From NCBI GenBank assembly GCA_910588825.1, contig CAJURF010000013.1:1-63391 (forward strand): DNA of 63,391 bases, read 5' to 3'. Positions within the stretch are counted from its first letter, which is position 1; each line of letters opens with the position of its first letter. Positions 34,024 to 43,815 of the stretch are shown in pieces. Made by a program: the position numbers and the translations under genes. This stretch comes from an uncultured Lachnospiraceae bacterium (GTDB lineage: Bacteria > Bacillota > Clostridia > Lachnospirales > Lachnospiraceae). The notes beneath the pieces are model-generated. The model saw only the letters and a program-made list of their open reading frames with translations. It ran no database searches and was not told where the DNA came from.

Positions 34024-34725
34024 TCATCTCACCTGCTGCCCATAATAGGCATCAGCGCCATGTTTTCTATCATAATGCTTATCCTGCAATTCCTGTGGAG
34101 CCGGCTGGTTCTGCTGATTGAGCATCTCGCACCGCGCCGCCATCTTTGCCACTTCCTCCAGCACCACCGCATTATGCACCGCCTCTGCAGCGTCTTTTCC
34201 CCAGGTGAATGGGCCGTGATTCTTACACAGAACCGCAGGCATTGCCTGGTAATTAATCTGCTTTTCGCAAAAATCATCTGCAATCAGCACGCCTGTATTT
34301 TTCTCATAAGCATCTTCTATTTCTTCTTTTGTCAGATTCCTCACACAGGGGACTTCCCCGTAGAGATAATCCGCATGAGTCGTCCCATAACAGGGAATTC
34401 CCCTGCCTGCCTGTGCCCAGCTGGTGGCCCATGGCGAATGGGTATGTACGATTCCACCGATATGGGGAAACCGGTTATAGAGTACCGCATGGGTGGCCGT
34501 ATCGGAAGACGGACGGTACTCCCCTTCCACTTTCCTGCCATCCAGGTCCACCACCACCATATCCTCTGGCTTTAAACAGCTGTATTCCACACCGCTGGGT
34601 TTGATCACAAAGAGCCCCTTTTCCCGGTCAATTCCACTGACATTTCCCCAGGTAAATGTAACCAGGTTATATTTTGGCAGAAGCATATTGGCTTCATATA
34701 CTGCCTGTTTCAATTTTTCCAGCAC
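34024..34725 (-). CDS. araD: L-ribulose-5-phosphate 4-epimerase
   Basis: 233 residues of the class II aldolase/epimerase family. Zinc-binding His residues are visible in GGIVHTHSPWATSW (HxH, about 95-97) and in NHGPFTWG (about 170), with the phosphate-binding TWGNVSGID near residue 28. It converts L-ribulose 5-phosphate to D-xylulose 5-phosphate, the last step of the isomerase route for arabinose. The start is GTG after AAAGGGGGC. It is the final gene of the arabinose operon, 36 nt after araA. Confidence 0.95.
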   Translation of the reverse strand: MLEKLKQAVYEANMLLPKYNLVTFTWGNVSGIDREKGLFVIKPSGVEYSCLKPEDMVVVDLDGRKVEGEYRPSSDTATHAVLYNRFPHIGGIVHTHSPWATSWAQAGRGIPCYGTTHADYLYGEVPCVRNLTKEEIEDAYEKNTGVLIADDFCEKQINYQAMPAVLCKNHGPFTWGKDAAEAVHNAVVLEEVAKMAARCEMLNQQNQPAPQELQDKHYDRKHGADAYYGQQVR

Positions 34726-34761
34726 TTTTTTCTGCGCCCCCTTTGCTGTTTCTGAAACACT

Positions 34762-36261
34762 TTATTTTCCAAATGCCATACTGTTCCACCGGAGTTCATT
34801 TTTAAACTGGCGGATTGTGGTATCTTTGTCAATGTACACGGCTTCAATCCCCATGGCTTCTGCCCAGTCTCCCATCTGCTCTGCCGTGAGATCATAAGAA
34901 AATGCCGTGTGGTGGGCGCCGCCTGCCAGAATCCAGGCCTGAGCACCGGTCTTTAAGTCAGGCTGAGGCGTCCAGAAAGCCGTGGCCACAGGAAGCTTCG
35001 GCATAGGCTTCTCCACATTCTTACATTCCACCTTATTGATAATCAGACGGAATCTGTCCCCTAGGTCAATCAGGGAAACCGCCACTGCAGGTCCTGTCTT
35101 GGAGGTAAACACAAGTCTTGCCGGATCCTCTCTGCCGCCCATGGACAACGGCTGCTCTTTGATGCTGATGGCCCCCTGCGCGATGGACGGGCAGACCTCC
35201 AGCATATGTGACTGAAGGATTCCCTCTTTCCCAGGAACCAGGTTATAGGTGTAGTCTTCCATAAAAGAAGTGCCTTTCGAGTCTTTCATTCCCTGTGTCA
35301 TAATTTTCATAATCCGGACCATGGCAGCTGTCTTCCAGTCCCCCTCTGCACCGAATCCATAGCCTTTTTCCATCAGTCTCTGGACAGCCAGCCCGGGAAG
35401 CTGCTTCAGCGCGCCCAGATCTCCGAAATGTGTGACCAGAGCGTGATAATTTTTCTCCTCCAGAAATCTCTCAAATCCGATTTCGATGGCCGCCTGAACT
35501 GCCACATGCTCCCGGAAATCCTTTTCATCTCTTCCCTCCAGAAGAATCTCATACTGGTCATAGTATTCTTCCACCAGGGCGTCCACATCGCCTTTTTGCA
35601 CGGCGCTTACCGCCTCTGCGATTTCATTCACCGGATAGGCGTCTACCTCCCAGCCGAATTTGATCTGTGCCTCTACCTTATCCCCCTCAGTAACCGCCAC
35701 ATTCCGCATATTGTCGGCCACCCTCATCACACGCACATGGCGGCTCTCCACCACGCCCACTGCAGTGCGCATCCAGGCGGCAATTTCCCTCTGGACATCT
35801 TCATCTTCCCAGAATCCCACCACAACCTTCCGCTCCATCCCCAGGCGGCTGAAAATATGGCCGTACTCCCGGTCCCCGTGGGCCGCCTGATTCTCATTCA
35901 TGAAGTCCATATCAATGGAATCGTATGGAATCTCCCGGTTAAACTGGGTGTGCAGGTGCAGCAGCGGTTTTCTAAATTCCTGCAGTCCGTGAATCCAGGA
36001 TTTTGCCGGTGAAAACGTATGCATCCATGTGATGACACCGGCGCAGTTCTCATCTATATTCGCCTCATTAAAGGTACCCCGTATCAGTTCATTGGTAACC
36101 AAGGTGGGCTTCCATACCACTTCAAAGGGAAGATTCCCGGAATGATTCAGCGCCTCCACTATTTTTTGGGAATGCTCCGCCACATGGGATAGACATTCCT
36201 CCCCGTACAAATCCTGCGATCCGGTACAAAACCAGAATTGATATTTTTTTATATTTAACAT
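34762..36261 (-). CDS. araA: L-arabinose isomerase
   Basis: 499 residues, full length. Begins with the family pattern YQFWFCTGSQDLYGEE and carries the active-site regions TSFMEDYTYNL and GILQSHMLEVCPS with metal-binding Glu/His. It turns L-arabinose into L-ribulose. The ribosome site is weak (AGAGAG), and the start is 2 nt after the upstream binding-protein stop, so translation is probably coupled. The next enzyme, ribulokinase AraB, is not encoded anywhere in the window. Confidence 0.97.
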   Translation of the reverse strand: MLNIKKYQFWFCTGSQDLYGEECLSHVAEHSQKIVEALNHSGNLPFEVVWKPTLVTNELIRGTFNEANIDENCAGVITWMHTFSPAKSWIHGLQEFRKPLLHLHTQFNREIPYDSIDMDFMNENQAAHGDREYGHIFSRLGMERKVVVGFWEDEDVQREIAAWMRTAVGVVESRHVRVMRVADNMRNVAVTEGDKVEAQIKFGWEVDAYPVNEIAEAVSAVQKGDVDALVEEYYDQYEILLEGRDEKDFREHVAVQAAIEIGFERFLEEKNYHALVTHFGDLGALKQLPGLAVQRLMEKGYGFGAEGDWKTAAMVRIMKIMTQGMKDSKGTSFMEDYTYNLVPGKEGILQSHMLEVCPSIAQGAISIKEQPLSMGGREDPARLVFTSKTGPAVAVSLIDLGDRFRLIINKVECKNVEKPMPKLPVATAFWTPQPDLKTGAQAWILAGGAHHTAFSYDLTAEQMGDWAEAMGIEAVYIDKDTTIRQFKNELRWNSMAFGK

Positions 36262-36263
36262 GA

Positions 36264-37289
36264 CTAATATACTCTCTCTTTCAAAATCTTTTCCAAATCC
36301 ATGGAAGTATCAAAGTACGTTTCCTCAATGTACTGTATTTTCTCCACCTGTTCTCCGGCTTCCAGCCGTTCTATAATCTCCGCGACTTTTGGCCCCAAAA
36401 GAGGGTTGCACTCAAAGACCGCGTTGATTTTCCCCGCCTGCATAAACTGAATCGCCGCCCGCACAGCGTCAAAGGAAAGGATAATCATATCTCCCCCGGG
36501 CCCGCAGGTCTTTCCCGCGGCCTCAATGGCCTCGATGGCGCCGAAGGTCATATTGTCATTTTCACTGACCACCACATCAATATCCTCATATAATTTCAGG
36601 AAATCTCTCATGACCTCCTGGCCTTTTGCCTGGGTAAACTCTCCGTTTCTTTTGTCCAGCATATTCCAGTTGTCATGTTCTGACAACACATCTGCAAAAC
36701 CGCTGGTCCGCCCAATCTGTGCGGAGGATTCCGGAGTTCCCTGGAGGGTTACTATGCGGATTTCCTTATTTTCACGGCTCTGGAGTTTCAGATAGTCTTC
36801 CAGCCACCGGCCGGCTGCCCTTCCTTCCTCCCGGAAATTGCTGCCCACCCAGCAGGTGTACAGTTCATCGTTTTCCAACAATATCTGGCGGTCCACTAAA
36901 ATCACGGGAATTCCCGCATCCGCTGCCTCCATGAGAACCGTATCCCACCCAGTCTCCACAATGGGATCCAGGATGATATAATCCACTTCCTGGAGAATAA
37001 AATCCCGGACAGCCTTCAGCTGGTTCTCCTGTTTCTGCTGGGCATCTTCATACAGCAGATAATATCCATTTCCCGCTGTAAATACGGACTTAAAGGATTC
37101 TGTATTGGCGTTTCTCCAGTCCGATTCTGAACCAATCTGGGAGAGACCGATTACGATATAATCTTCTTCCTCACAAGGTGCCGGGTCATGAGAAATTTCT
37201 TCCTCAAAAGCACATCCGAAAAACACCCACCCTGCACCTGCGCTGACAGCCAAAACCACGATGAAAATCATGACATATTTTTTTATCAT
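36264..37289 (-). CDS. second sugar-binding protein, membrane-anchored
   Basis: 341 residues. One uncleaved-looking N-terminal hydrophobic span (about 5-25); a Cys follows in VFFGC but the flanking residues do not make a proper lipobox. The outer part is a type I binding domain like YtfQ/RbsB (IVIGLSQIGSESDWRNANT, VDYIILDPIVETGWD, VVVSENDNMTFGAIEA). The locus already has a normal lipoprotein binding protein (41069-42115), so this extra copy between permeases and araA may sense sugar for the adjacent kinase rather than feed the importer, as XylFII does for LytS in other Firmicutes. That role is inference. Confidence 0.8.
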   Translation of the reverse strand: MIKKYVMIFIVVLAVSAGAGWVFFGCAFEEEISHDPAPCEEEDYIVIGLSQIGSESDWRNANTESFKSVFTAGNGYYLLYEDAQQKQENQLKAVRDFILQEVDYIILDPIVETGWDTVLMEAADAGIPVILVDRQILLENDELYTCWVGSNFREEGRAAGRWLEDYLKLQSRENKEIRIVTLQGTPESSAQIGRTSGFADVLSEHDNWNMLDKRNGEFTQAKGQEVMRDFLKLYEDIDVVVSENDNMTFGAIEAIEAAGKTCGPGGDMIILSFDAVRAAIQFMQAGKINAVFECNPLLGPKVAEIIERLEAGEQVEKIQYIEETYFDTSMDLEKILKERVY

Positions 37290-37330
37290 AAAGACCTCTC
37301 CCTCCTCCTGCCAAATCTATGCCGAAGTCC

Positions 37331-38377
37331 TTAAGCTTTCTTTTTGCGGGCCATTACCACACTTTGAATCACCAGGAACAGACAGAGCATAACCGCTCTT
37401 GTAATGCCGGACCACCATGCCTGGTCAAGGCCCGCCGAAGATACAATATTCTGAATGGTTCCCAGGGAAAGCACGCCGAAAAACGTGCCGGCAATGTTCC
37501 CCACACCTCCTGTGAGCATGGTGCCGCCGATAATGGACGACGCAATGGCGTCCATCTCCGCACCGGCCGCATGGGACGCGGAGCCGGAACCCACATGGAG
37601 AAAATACACAAATCCGCCGATTCCCGCCAGAAGGCCGCATAGTACATGGGAGATAAACCGGGTCCTCTTTACATTAATGCCCAGCATCAGCGCACTCTGG
37701 GCATTGCCTCCCACTGCGTAGAAAGAGCGCCCCAGCTTGGTCCAGCGCAGGAAACAAAACATAAGGATCACCACCAACACGGCCACAGCCACACCGATTT
37801 CCACATAGGCGTCTACATAGATTCCCCGTTTATTCACAGAACCCATGAACGGCACAGTCACCCTGGTCATTTTCAGCTTGGTAAACGCCTCATTGGCCAC
37901 ATTAAAGGGTTTTGTATTTACAATAGTAGTCAGGCCCCTGGCGAAAAACATCCCCGCCAGAGTCACAATAAAGGGCTGAATGTCCAGATAGGCTACCAGA
38001 AATCCCTGGAACAGCCCGAAACCAAGGCCGATGGCCAGGGCAATCACCGCCGAGGTCATCACATTTCCCCCGTGGAAATCCAGGTACACCGCACAGCACA
38101 TACTGATAAGCGCCGTAACACCGCCCACAGAAATATCAATTCCCCCGGTAATCATCACAAGACTCAGCCCGCAGGACAAAATAACCAGGGCCGCATTGGC
38201 ACTGAGAATATTGAAAAACGCCTGGGGTTTTAAAAATCCGCCTCCCTGGAATAGGACTGCCCCCAGATACATCAGGAAAAACACAATAATCGTAATCGCA
38301 AGAAGCAGGTTCGTGTCTGTAAGATTTTTCAATTTATCACGGAAACTGCCCGCTGCAGATGCTTGATTCTTTGACAT
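37331..38377 (-). CDS. sugar ABC permease, YjfF-like
   Basis: 348 residues, about nine to ten spans, CUT2 (RbsC/YtfT/YjfF) family: LVMITGGIDISVGGV near residue 75, FVGSGSASH-type outer segment (FLHVGSGSASHAAG) and IIGGTMLTGGVGNIAGTFFG near the end. The wording of the last motif matches the YjfF branch of the galactofuranose-type importer. It follows the YtfT-like gene with a 1-nt gap and would form a heterodimer with it. Confidence 0.9.
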   Translation of the reverse strand: MSKNQASAAGSFRDKLKNLTDTNLLLAITIIVFFLMYLGAVLFQGGGFLKPQAFFNILSANAALVILSCGLSLVMITGGIDISVGGVTALISMCCAVYLDFHGGNVMTSAVIALAIGLGFGLFQGFLVAYLDIQPFIVTLAGMFFARGLTTIVNTKPFNVANEAFTKLKMTRVTVPFMGSVNKRGIYVDAYVEIGVAVAVLVVILMFCFLRWTKLGRSFYAVGGNAQSALMLGINVKRTRFISHVLCGLLAGIGGFVYFLHVGSGSASHAAGAEMDAIASSIIGGTMLTGGVGNIAGTFFGVLSLGTIQNIVSSAGLDQAWWSGITRAVMLCLFLVIQSVVMARKKKA

Positions 38378-38378
38378 A

Positions 38379-39446
38379 CTACGCTGCCTCCCTCTTCATA
38401 AATTTTTTTGAAAATCCGGCAAACCATTCCCTTACCACAGGTGCGCTCACCACTACCAGTACAATAACCACAACCGCTTTATATGCGGGAAGGGCATCCG
38501 ATTGAACCTTGAACTTATATAAAGTGGTGGTCAGAAATTGAATCACATACGCGCCGATGATAGAGGCAGCCATATTAAACCGGCCTCCGCTTAAGGCATT
38601 TCCCCCCAGCGCCACTGCCAGAATGGCATCCATCTCAATATCCTTAGCAATGACCGAATAGTTAATGGTGGCAATACGGCTGACTTTAATCAGTGCCACA
38701 ACCGCCACACAGACACCCAGAATCACAAAGGACATCACCTTAATCACTGCCGGATTCAGGCCGTTGAGCCTGGAAGAGCTCTGGTTAATTCCCACAGCCT
38801 GGGTATATAATCTCAGATTTGTGAACTTTAGCGCAAGGGCAGTCACAATCATACACGCCACAGCGATGAAAAACGGCGTGGGAATGGGAATGCCCGGAAT
38901 GAATTCACCGAAATATTTAAAAGAGGGCTCACTGATAACCGGAAGCTCATTGTTATTAATCCAGGCAGCGATGGACCGCCCTGCTGTATATAAAATAAGA
39001 GTGGCAATCATAGGCTGGATCTTAAAATAAGCCACCAGCACCCCGTTAAACGCACCAAAGAGCATAGCCGCCACACAGCTCACCAGAAATGCCGCGATAA
39101 TAGGAGCCTGGAGAGTTTCCGGACGGGAATTGGTCCCGCACAGCACCCGCAGCAACACGCTTCCCGCAATGGCCACCGCAGCGCCCACACTGATATCCTG
39201 TCCGCCGGAAGCCGCTGTCACCAGGGTCATGCCAATGGCAAGGATGGCCAGCTCTGAGCCGCTGTCCAAAATAGTAATTAAGAATCCTGATAAAATAGGA
39301 TTGCCTGCACTGTTATCTGCCAGGGTGATTTTAAAGAAACCGGGGTCCGCGATCAAATTGAACACCACCAGAAGCAGCAACGCCATCAGCGGAATAAAAC
39401 ACTGATTCCTGACAATCTTCATGAAGATACTGTTCTCTTTTTTCAT
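38379..39446 (-). CDS. sugar ABC permease, YtfT-like
   Basis: 355 residues, CUT2 family: GMTLVTAASGGQDISVGA near residue 80, DAILAVALGGNALSGGRFN near residue 275, and about nine spans. The AASGGQDISVG wording is the YtfT branch. The gene lies 2 nt after the ATPase gene. Together with the YjfF-like protein it makes the membrane channel for the arabinose or related pentose/furanose. Confidence 0.9.
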   Translation of the reverse strand: MKKENSIFMKIVRNQCFIPLMALLLLVVFNLIADPGFFKITLADNSAGNPILSGFLITILDSGSELAILAIGMTLVTAASGGQDISVGAAVAIAGSVLLRVLCGTNSRPETLQAPIIAAFLVSCVAAMLFGAFNGVLVAYFKIQPMIATLILYTAGRSIAAWINNNELPVISEPSFKYFGEFIPGIPIPTPFFIAVACMIVTALALKFTNLRLYTQAVGINQSSSRLNGLNPAVIKVMSFVILGVCVAVVALIKVSRIATINYSVIAKDIEMDAILAVALGGNALSGGRFNMAASIIGAYVIQFLTTTLYKFKVQSDALPAYKAVVVIVLVVVSAPVVREWFAGFSKKFMKREAA

Positions 39447-39448
39447 GA

Positions 39449-40963
39449 CTATCTGTCACCTCCTGCAATGGTATTCATGACTTTGTTCTGATTTAGGTCT
39501 TCTGCAGTGAGTTCCCCTACCACCCTGCGGTCCCTCATGACAATCAGACGGGAACAGGTGCGCAGCATCTCATCCATTTCCGAAGAAATAAAGGTCACGC
39601 TCATTCCCTCAGCGGCCAGCTTCAGCACCAGCTTTTGAATATCCACTTTCGTCCCCACGTCAATTCCCCTGGTGGGTTCATCAAGAATCAGGTATTGGGG
39701 ATGCGTGAACAGCCAGCGGGCCAGAATCACTTTCTGCTGATTCCCTCCTGACAGCGACTTAATAGGTGTATCTGCAGAAGCCGTCTTAATGCTCAGAAGC
39801 TTAATATATTCATCGGCAATTTTATTTGCCGCAGCTTTTGAAAACGGTTTGAAAAATCCTCTCAGTACCTGCTGAGCCAGTATGATATTATCCCGGACGG
39901 AGAGATCCCCCACAATACCGTCCACTTTACGGTCTTCCGGGAGATAGGCGATTCCGTTTTTCATAGCATCCAGAGGCTTATTGATTTTCACCTCCCTGCC
40001 ATTCATCTTCACTGTCCCGCCAGTCACACGGTCTGCGCCAAAGATGGCACGCACACACTCGCTTCTTCCAGAACCCAGAAGTCCGGTGAATCCGTTGACT
40101 TCCCCTTTATCAATATGAAAGTCAAAGGGCTTAATCCCTCCATCACTGACCAGTCCCTGGGCCTCTAAAACCGCCACAGCGCCATCCCCGCGCTCATATT
40201 CCTGCTGTTCCCCTTTGATATCTGACATATCGTCCAGCTCTTTTCCCAGCATTTTGGACACCAGCTGTACCCGTGGGAGATCTTTAATGGCATATTCGCC
40301 CACCAGCTGTCCGTCACGCATAACCGTAATCCTGTCGCACACTTCATACACCTGGTCCAGAAAATGGGTGACGAAGATGATTCCCACCCCTTTATCCTGG
40401 AGATTTCTCATCAGACCGAACAGCTTTTCCACTTCCTGTTCGTCCAGAGAAGACGTGGGCTCATCCAGAATCAGCACCTTACACTCCATATCCACCGCCC
40501 GGGCAATGGCAATCATCTGCTGCACCGCAATGGAACAGCTCTCCAGCTGCTGGACCGCCTTTGCGGGTATGTCCAGTGATTTCAGTATCTTATCTGTATC
40601 TGCGTTCACCTTTTTCCAATTCTGCCCTATACCCCTGGTACGCCCTATGAACATATTCTCGGCCACAGACAGGTTAGGACAAAGGGTAATCTCCTGATAT
40701 ACGGTACTGATTCCCAGATTCTGGGCATCCTGGGGCGAATGGATAGACACCGCCCCCTCATTTCCTTCAAGAAAAATATCCCCCTCATCTTTGCCGTATA
40801 CACCGGTCAATACCTTAATCAGTGTAGATTTCCCCGCACCGTTTTCCCCCATCAGAGCATGGATTTCCCCTTTTCTCAGGGTGAAATCCACCCCCTGAAG
40901 AGCACGCACACCGGGAAAAGATTTGTGGATATTTTTCATTTCCAATACAACGTGTTCTTTCAC
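39449..40963 (-). CDS. sugar ABC transporter ATPase with two nucleotide-binding domains, YtfR-like
   Basis: About 504 residues, the usual length for RbsA/MglA-type tandem ATPases. First domain: Walker A GENGAGKSTL, Walker B VLILDEPTSSLDEQE. Second domain: signature LSGGNQQKVILARWL, then YLILDEPTRGIDVG; its degenerate P-loop LLGSGRSE is normal for the family. GTG at 40963 is chosen because GGAGG lies 5 nt before it; upstream codons to 41047 cover the terminator hairpin and are excluded. Confidence 0.93.
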   Translation of the reverse strand: MKEHVVLEMKNIHKSFPGVRALQGVDFTLRKGEIHALMGENGAGKSTLIKVLTGVYGKDEGDIFLEGNEGAVSIHSPQDAQNLGISTVYQEITLCPNLSVAENMFIGRTRGIGQNWKKVNADTDKILKSLDIPAKAVQQLESCSIAVQQMIAIARAVDMECKVLILDEPTSSLDEQEVEKLFGLMRNLQDKGVGIIFVTHFLDQVYEVCDRITVMRDGQLVGEYAIKDLPRVQLVSKMLGKELDDMSDIKGEQQEYERGDGAVAVLEAQGLVSDGGIKPFDFHIDKGEVNGFTGLLGSGRSECVRAIFGADRVTGGTVKMNGREVKINKPLDAMKNGIAYLPEDRKVDGIVGDLSVRDNIILAQQVLRGFFKPFSKAAANKIADEYIKLLSIKTASADTPIKSLSGGNQQKVILARWLFTHPQYLILDEPTRGIDVGTKVDIQKLVLKLAAEGMSVTFISSEMDEMLRTCSRLIVMRDRRVVGELTAEDLNQNKVMNTIAGGDR

Positions 40964-41002
40964 TTTTACCTCCACCTCCCAGATCCTTTCCGGAAAATTT
41001 CC

Positions 41003-41045
41003 AAAAAAAAGCGCGGTGCGGGCTTTCACTTTTTTGCCGCACCGC
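41003..41045 (-). terminator. intercistronic terminator after the sugar-binding lipoprotein
   Basis: GCGGTGCGG (41013-41021) and CCGCACCGC (41037-41045) form a perfect 9-bp stem; read on the minus strand it is followed by GC and eight T residues. This is a strong intrinsic terminator, so the binding protein should be made in excess of the ATPase and permeases, which depend on read-through. Confidence 0.85.
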
Positions 41046-41068
41046 ACTTGTCAGACGCACTCAGTTAT

Positions 41069-42115
41069 TTAGATACCGTACTTATCCACGTCTTCCTGTG
41101 TGATTGTCTCCGCGTCAAATGACTTTTCGTCCATATTAATCACTTTTTCAGAAAGAGTTTCTCCGTTTTCCAGTTTTTCGATAACCTCTGTGAGATAGGA
41201 AGCCTGGTAAGGGTTACACTGGCCGTCATAGTTCCAGTTCTTAGCAAGGAGCTCCTCTAATGCCCATTTATTGCAGTCAAATCCCATCACAATCACTTCT
41301 TTATCAACACCGTGGGATTTGTTTGCTTTGTCAAGGGCAGCCACTGCACCTTTTGCCATATCATCGTTTTCCGCGTAAATCACATTGAAGTCGTCTCCTG
41401 AGTCGATGACAGACTGAACAATCTGCTGTGCATTTTCTGCATTCCACTCTGCTGTCTGCTGGCTGACTATTTTCCAGCCTTCTGACTGGGCAGCTTCATC
41501 CAATGCGGCAGAACGGCCCTGCTGTGCGGAAGAACCCATTACGCCCTGAAGATGTATAATATTGTACTCATCCAGTTCCTGGCCTTTCAGCCATTCCACA
41601 GCCTGCTGGCCTTCTTTTTTCATATCTGACACAATGGCCGCCTCGTAAAGGCTCTCATCCGCGTCAATAACACGGTCGAATAAGATCACTCTGGTCCCCT
41701 GATCCTGTGCATCCTGGAGAACAGAATCCCAGCCTGCAGTGTCTGCCGCAGAGAGAAGGAGATAATCCACCCCGTCCTGGATAAACTTCTGTGCGGACGC
41801 AATCTGCTCATCGTTCTTCTTGCTGTAGGCAAACTGGGCATCGTAACCGTTTTCCTCTGTAAATGCTTCCTTCAAGTCCTTGTCATTGGCTGTACGAAAC
41901 CCAGATTCATTGGGGTCATTGTTGATAATTCCCACGGAAATCAGTCCGCCGGACTCCCCTTCCTCTGTACCTTCGCTGCCTGCTTGTGTACTTGAGGCCT
42001 CTGTGCTGCCTCCCTCTGTGCCAGCTGACTGCTGGGTGTCTGAGCCGCCGCCACAGGCTGTAAGCCCCAGGCAGAGACACGCTGTGAGTAACATAGAAAT
42101 GACTTTCTTTTTCAT
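41069..42115 (-). CDS. sugar-binding lipoprotein of the arabinose-type importer, YtfQ-like
   Basis: 348 residues. Lipoprotein signal with lipobox LTAC at about residue 21, a Ser/Thr/Glu-rich linker, then a type I binding domain (ISVGIINNDPNESGFRTANDKD, YLLLSAADTAGWDSVL, VIYAENDDMAKGAVAALDKA, VIVMGFDCNKWALEEL). The pattern is closest to YtfQ, which binds furanose sugars. AGGAGG lies before the ATG. First gene of the transport operon, with a perfect TATAAT and a poor -35 upstream, as expected of an activator-dependent promoter. Confidence 0.92.
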   Translation of the reverse strand: MKKKVISMLLTACLCLGLTACGGGSDTQQSAGTEGGSTEASSTQAGSEGTEEGESGGLISVGIINNDPNESGFRTANDKDLKEAFTEENGYDAQFAYSKKNDEQIASAQKFIQDGVDYLLLSAADTAGWDSVLQDAQDQGTRVILFDRVIDADESLYEAAIVSDMKKEGQQAVEWLKGQELDEYNIIHLQGVMGSSAQQGRSAALDEAAQSEGWKIVSQQTAEWNAENAQQIVQSVIDSGDDFNVIYAENDDMAKGAVAALDKANKSHGVDKEVIVMGFDCNKWALEELLAKNWNYDGQCNPYQASYLTEVIEKLENGETLSEKVINMDEKSFDAETITQEDVDKYGI

Positions 42116-42210
42116 AGTGAAAAACCTCCTGAATCTTTCTGCTGTCTGCAGTATTGTTTGTTTTTGGCAGTGTCCGGACTTTTTTTGCTTTCCTGCCGTT
42201 CATGTCTATC

Positions 42211-42216
42211 ATTATA
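42211..42216 (-). promoter_or_regulatory. -10 of the arabinose transport operon
   Basis: TATAAT on the minus strand, about 95 nt before the binding-protein start. No TTGACA-like hexamer is found 16-18 nt upstream, so the YesN-type response regulator encoded next door is a plausible activator. Short repeats for its binding could not be defined. Confidence 0.5.
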
Positions 42217-42318
42217 CGCAGACCCTGCTGAAATTCCATGAAGATTCTTTGGAAGTCAGTTGTATTTTTTACGGAATTTTATTTCAGTTTTTTGTCTTTA
42301 TGTTGTTTTTTTACGATT

Positions 42319-43776
42319 TTAGTTGAATATTTTGTGTTCTTCAATGGGAATGGATGCCTCCACCACAGTCCCCTCCCTGTAAGTACTGTGAATTTTCACC
42401 CCGTACTCTGCCCCGTAGTTCAGCCGCAGACGCTGGTTCACATTAAACAGGCCGAAGCCGGAGGACTGGTTCTCCTCCGGCTGTTCCCCTGCAATCAGCT
42501 TTCTCACCTCGTCCAGCTGCTGGGGCTTCATACCGATTCCGTCGTCCCGGACGCAGAAAATCAGATGTTCTCCTTCCCTGCGCCCGTCTACCCAGATATG
42601 TCCCACACCCCTTTTATTCTTAATCCCGTGATAGAGGGCATTCTCTACCAGCGGCTGCAGGGTCAGCTTCAAAATGGGATACTGGCACAGCTCCTGGGGA
42701 ATCCGGATTTCGTATTCCAGAATATCCTGGTAGCGCTGCTGCTGAATCTGGAGATAACTGCGGATATGGGTTTCTTCTTCCTGGAGAGTGATATAATCTT
42801 TCCCCTTATTTAACGTTGTACGGAAAAAATCTGACAGGGATGACACCATCTGCACTACCTTTTCCTTTTCCCCTGCCTCCGCCAGCCAGATAATACTGTC
42901 CAAAGTATTGTACAGAAAATGCGGATTAATCTGCGCCTGCAAAAGTTTCAGCTCTGCCTGGCGCAGATTCAGCTGTTCAATCTTAATATCTTCCACCATC
43001 TGTCCGATTTTTTCCACCATCCGGTTAAAACTCACATTCAAAACCGTCAGTTCGTCATCACTGTCTTCCTGGGCACGGACTGCGAAGTCACCGCTGGCCG
43101 CCTGCTTGGCTGCCTCTGAGAGCCTGCGTATAGGCTCTGAAATTCCTGTGACAATCTGCCTGCTGATTGTCACTGCCCCCAGAAGAATCGCCGTAAACAC
43201 AAAGATACTGCTGCGCAGCGCTTTCGATACATCCGAGCGGATCCCCTCCCGCAGCTTTTCCAGACGATTGGTCTCAAGGGAAATATATTCCTGAATTCTC
43301 TCTTGAATCAGCTCCGTCAGCACCCGGATATTCAAATCCAGCCGTTCCATATTCTCATCATAGGCACCTCCGGACAGGGCATCTGCCTCGATTTCCTCCA
43401 CCCGGTCTTCCAAGGTATCCAGACATTTTAAGATTCCCTTCAGCTGGCTTCTGGTATACTCAGAGCCGGACAGCCGGTACAGTCTCTGAAAATCTTCACG
43501 TGCTTTCTCGATAAGCACATGAGGACGCTCCGTTCCCAAAAGTTCCTCGGCTCTCTCCACATTTGCCACAATCATATACATGGTATAATCCATTTCCTCT
43601 TTAAAATGAATGCTGTACTCATTTGCCTGGGTGATATTATCGGCAATGGTATCATACCTGCCGGAAAACCGGTTTACCATAAATAACAGATACACAATCA
43701 TCACCGTAAGCGGTACCAGACACACAATCACAAGCATGTACAGCCGCCTCTGAAGGGGTGACCCTTTCTTTTTCAT
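42319..43776 (-). CDS. YesM-type sensor histidine kinase
   Basis: 485 residues. Two membrane spans (about 12-34 and 187-207) bracket a 150-residue outer domain that looks all-helical and has no Cache fold. Then HAMP (about 208-262), a HisKA_7TM-type His box QINPHFLYNTLDSIIWLAE (about 282-300) and a GHKL ATPase with VENALYHGIKN, DDGIGM and GFGLFNVNQRL. It should phosphorylate the neighbouring YesN-like regulator. The all-helical sensor suits contact with a binding protein rather than direct ligand binding. Confidence 0.9.
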   Translation of the reverse strand: MKKKGSPLQRRLYMLVIVCLVPLTVMIVYLLFMVNRFSGRYDTIADNITQANEYSIHFKEEMDYTMYMIVANVERAEELLGTERPHVLIEKAREDFQRLYRLSGSEYTRSQLKGILKCLDTLEDRVEEIEADALSGGAYDENMERLDLNIRVLTELIQERIQEYISLETNRLEKLREGIRSDVSKALRSSIFVFTAILLGAVTISRQIVTGISEPIRRLSEAAKQAASGDFAVRAQEDSDDELTVLNVSFNRMVEKIGQMVEDIKIEQLNLRQAELKLLQAQINPHFLYNTLDSIIWLAEAGEKEKVVQMVSSLSDFFRTTLNKGKDYITLQEEETHIRSYLQIQQQRYQDILEYEIRIPQELCQYPILKLTLQPLVENALYHGIKNKRGVGHIWVDGRREGEHLIFCVRDDGIGMKPQQLDEVRKLIAGEQPEENQSSGFGLFNVNQRLRLNYGAEYGVKIHSTYREGTVVEASIPIEEHKIFN

Positions 43777-43815
43777 CGTCTATGTCCATCCTTTCCGGGG
43801 CATCTGTTCTTCCCC

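Noticed and set aside
37331..42115. Assignment of the arabinose-locus importer to ribose or galactose (Rbs/Mgl)
   Set aside because: Two unlike permeases and the YtfQ/YjfF-like wording, together with araA and araD, fit a furanose/arabinose system better; exact ligand remains open.
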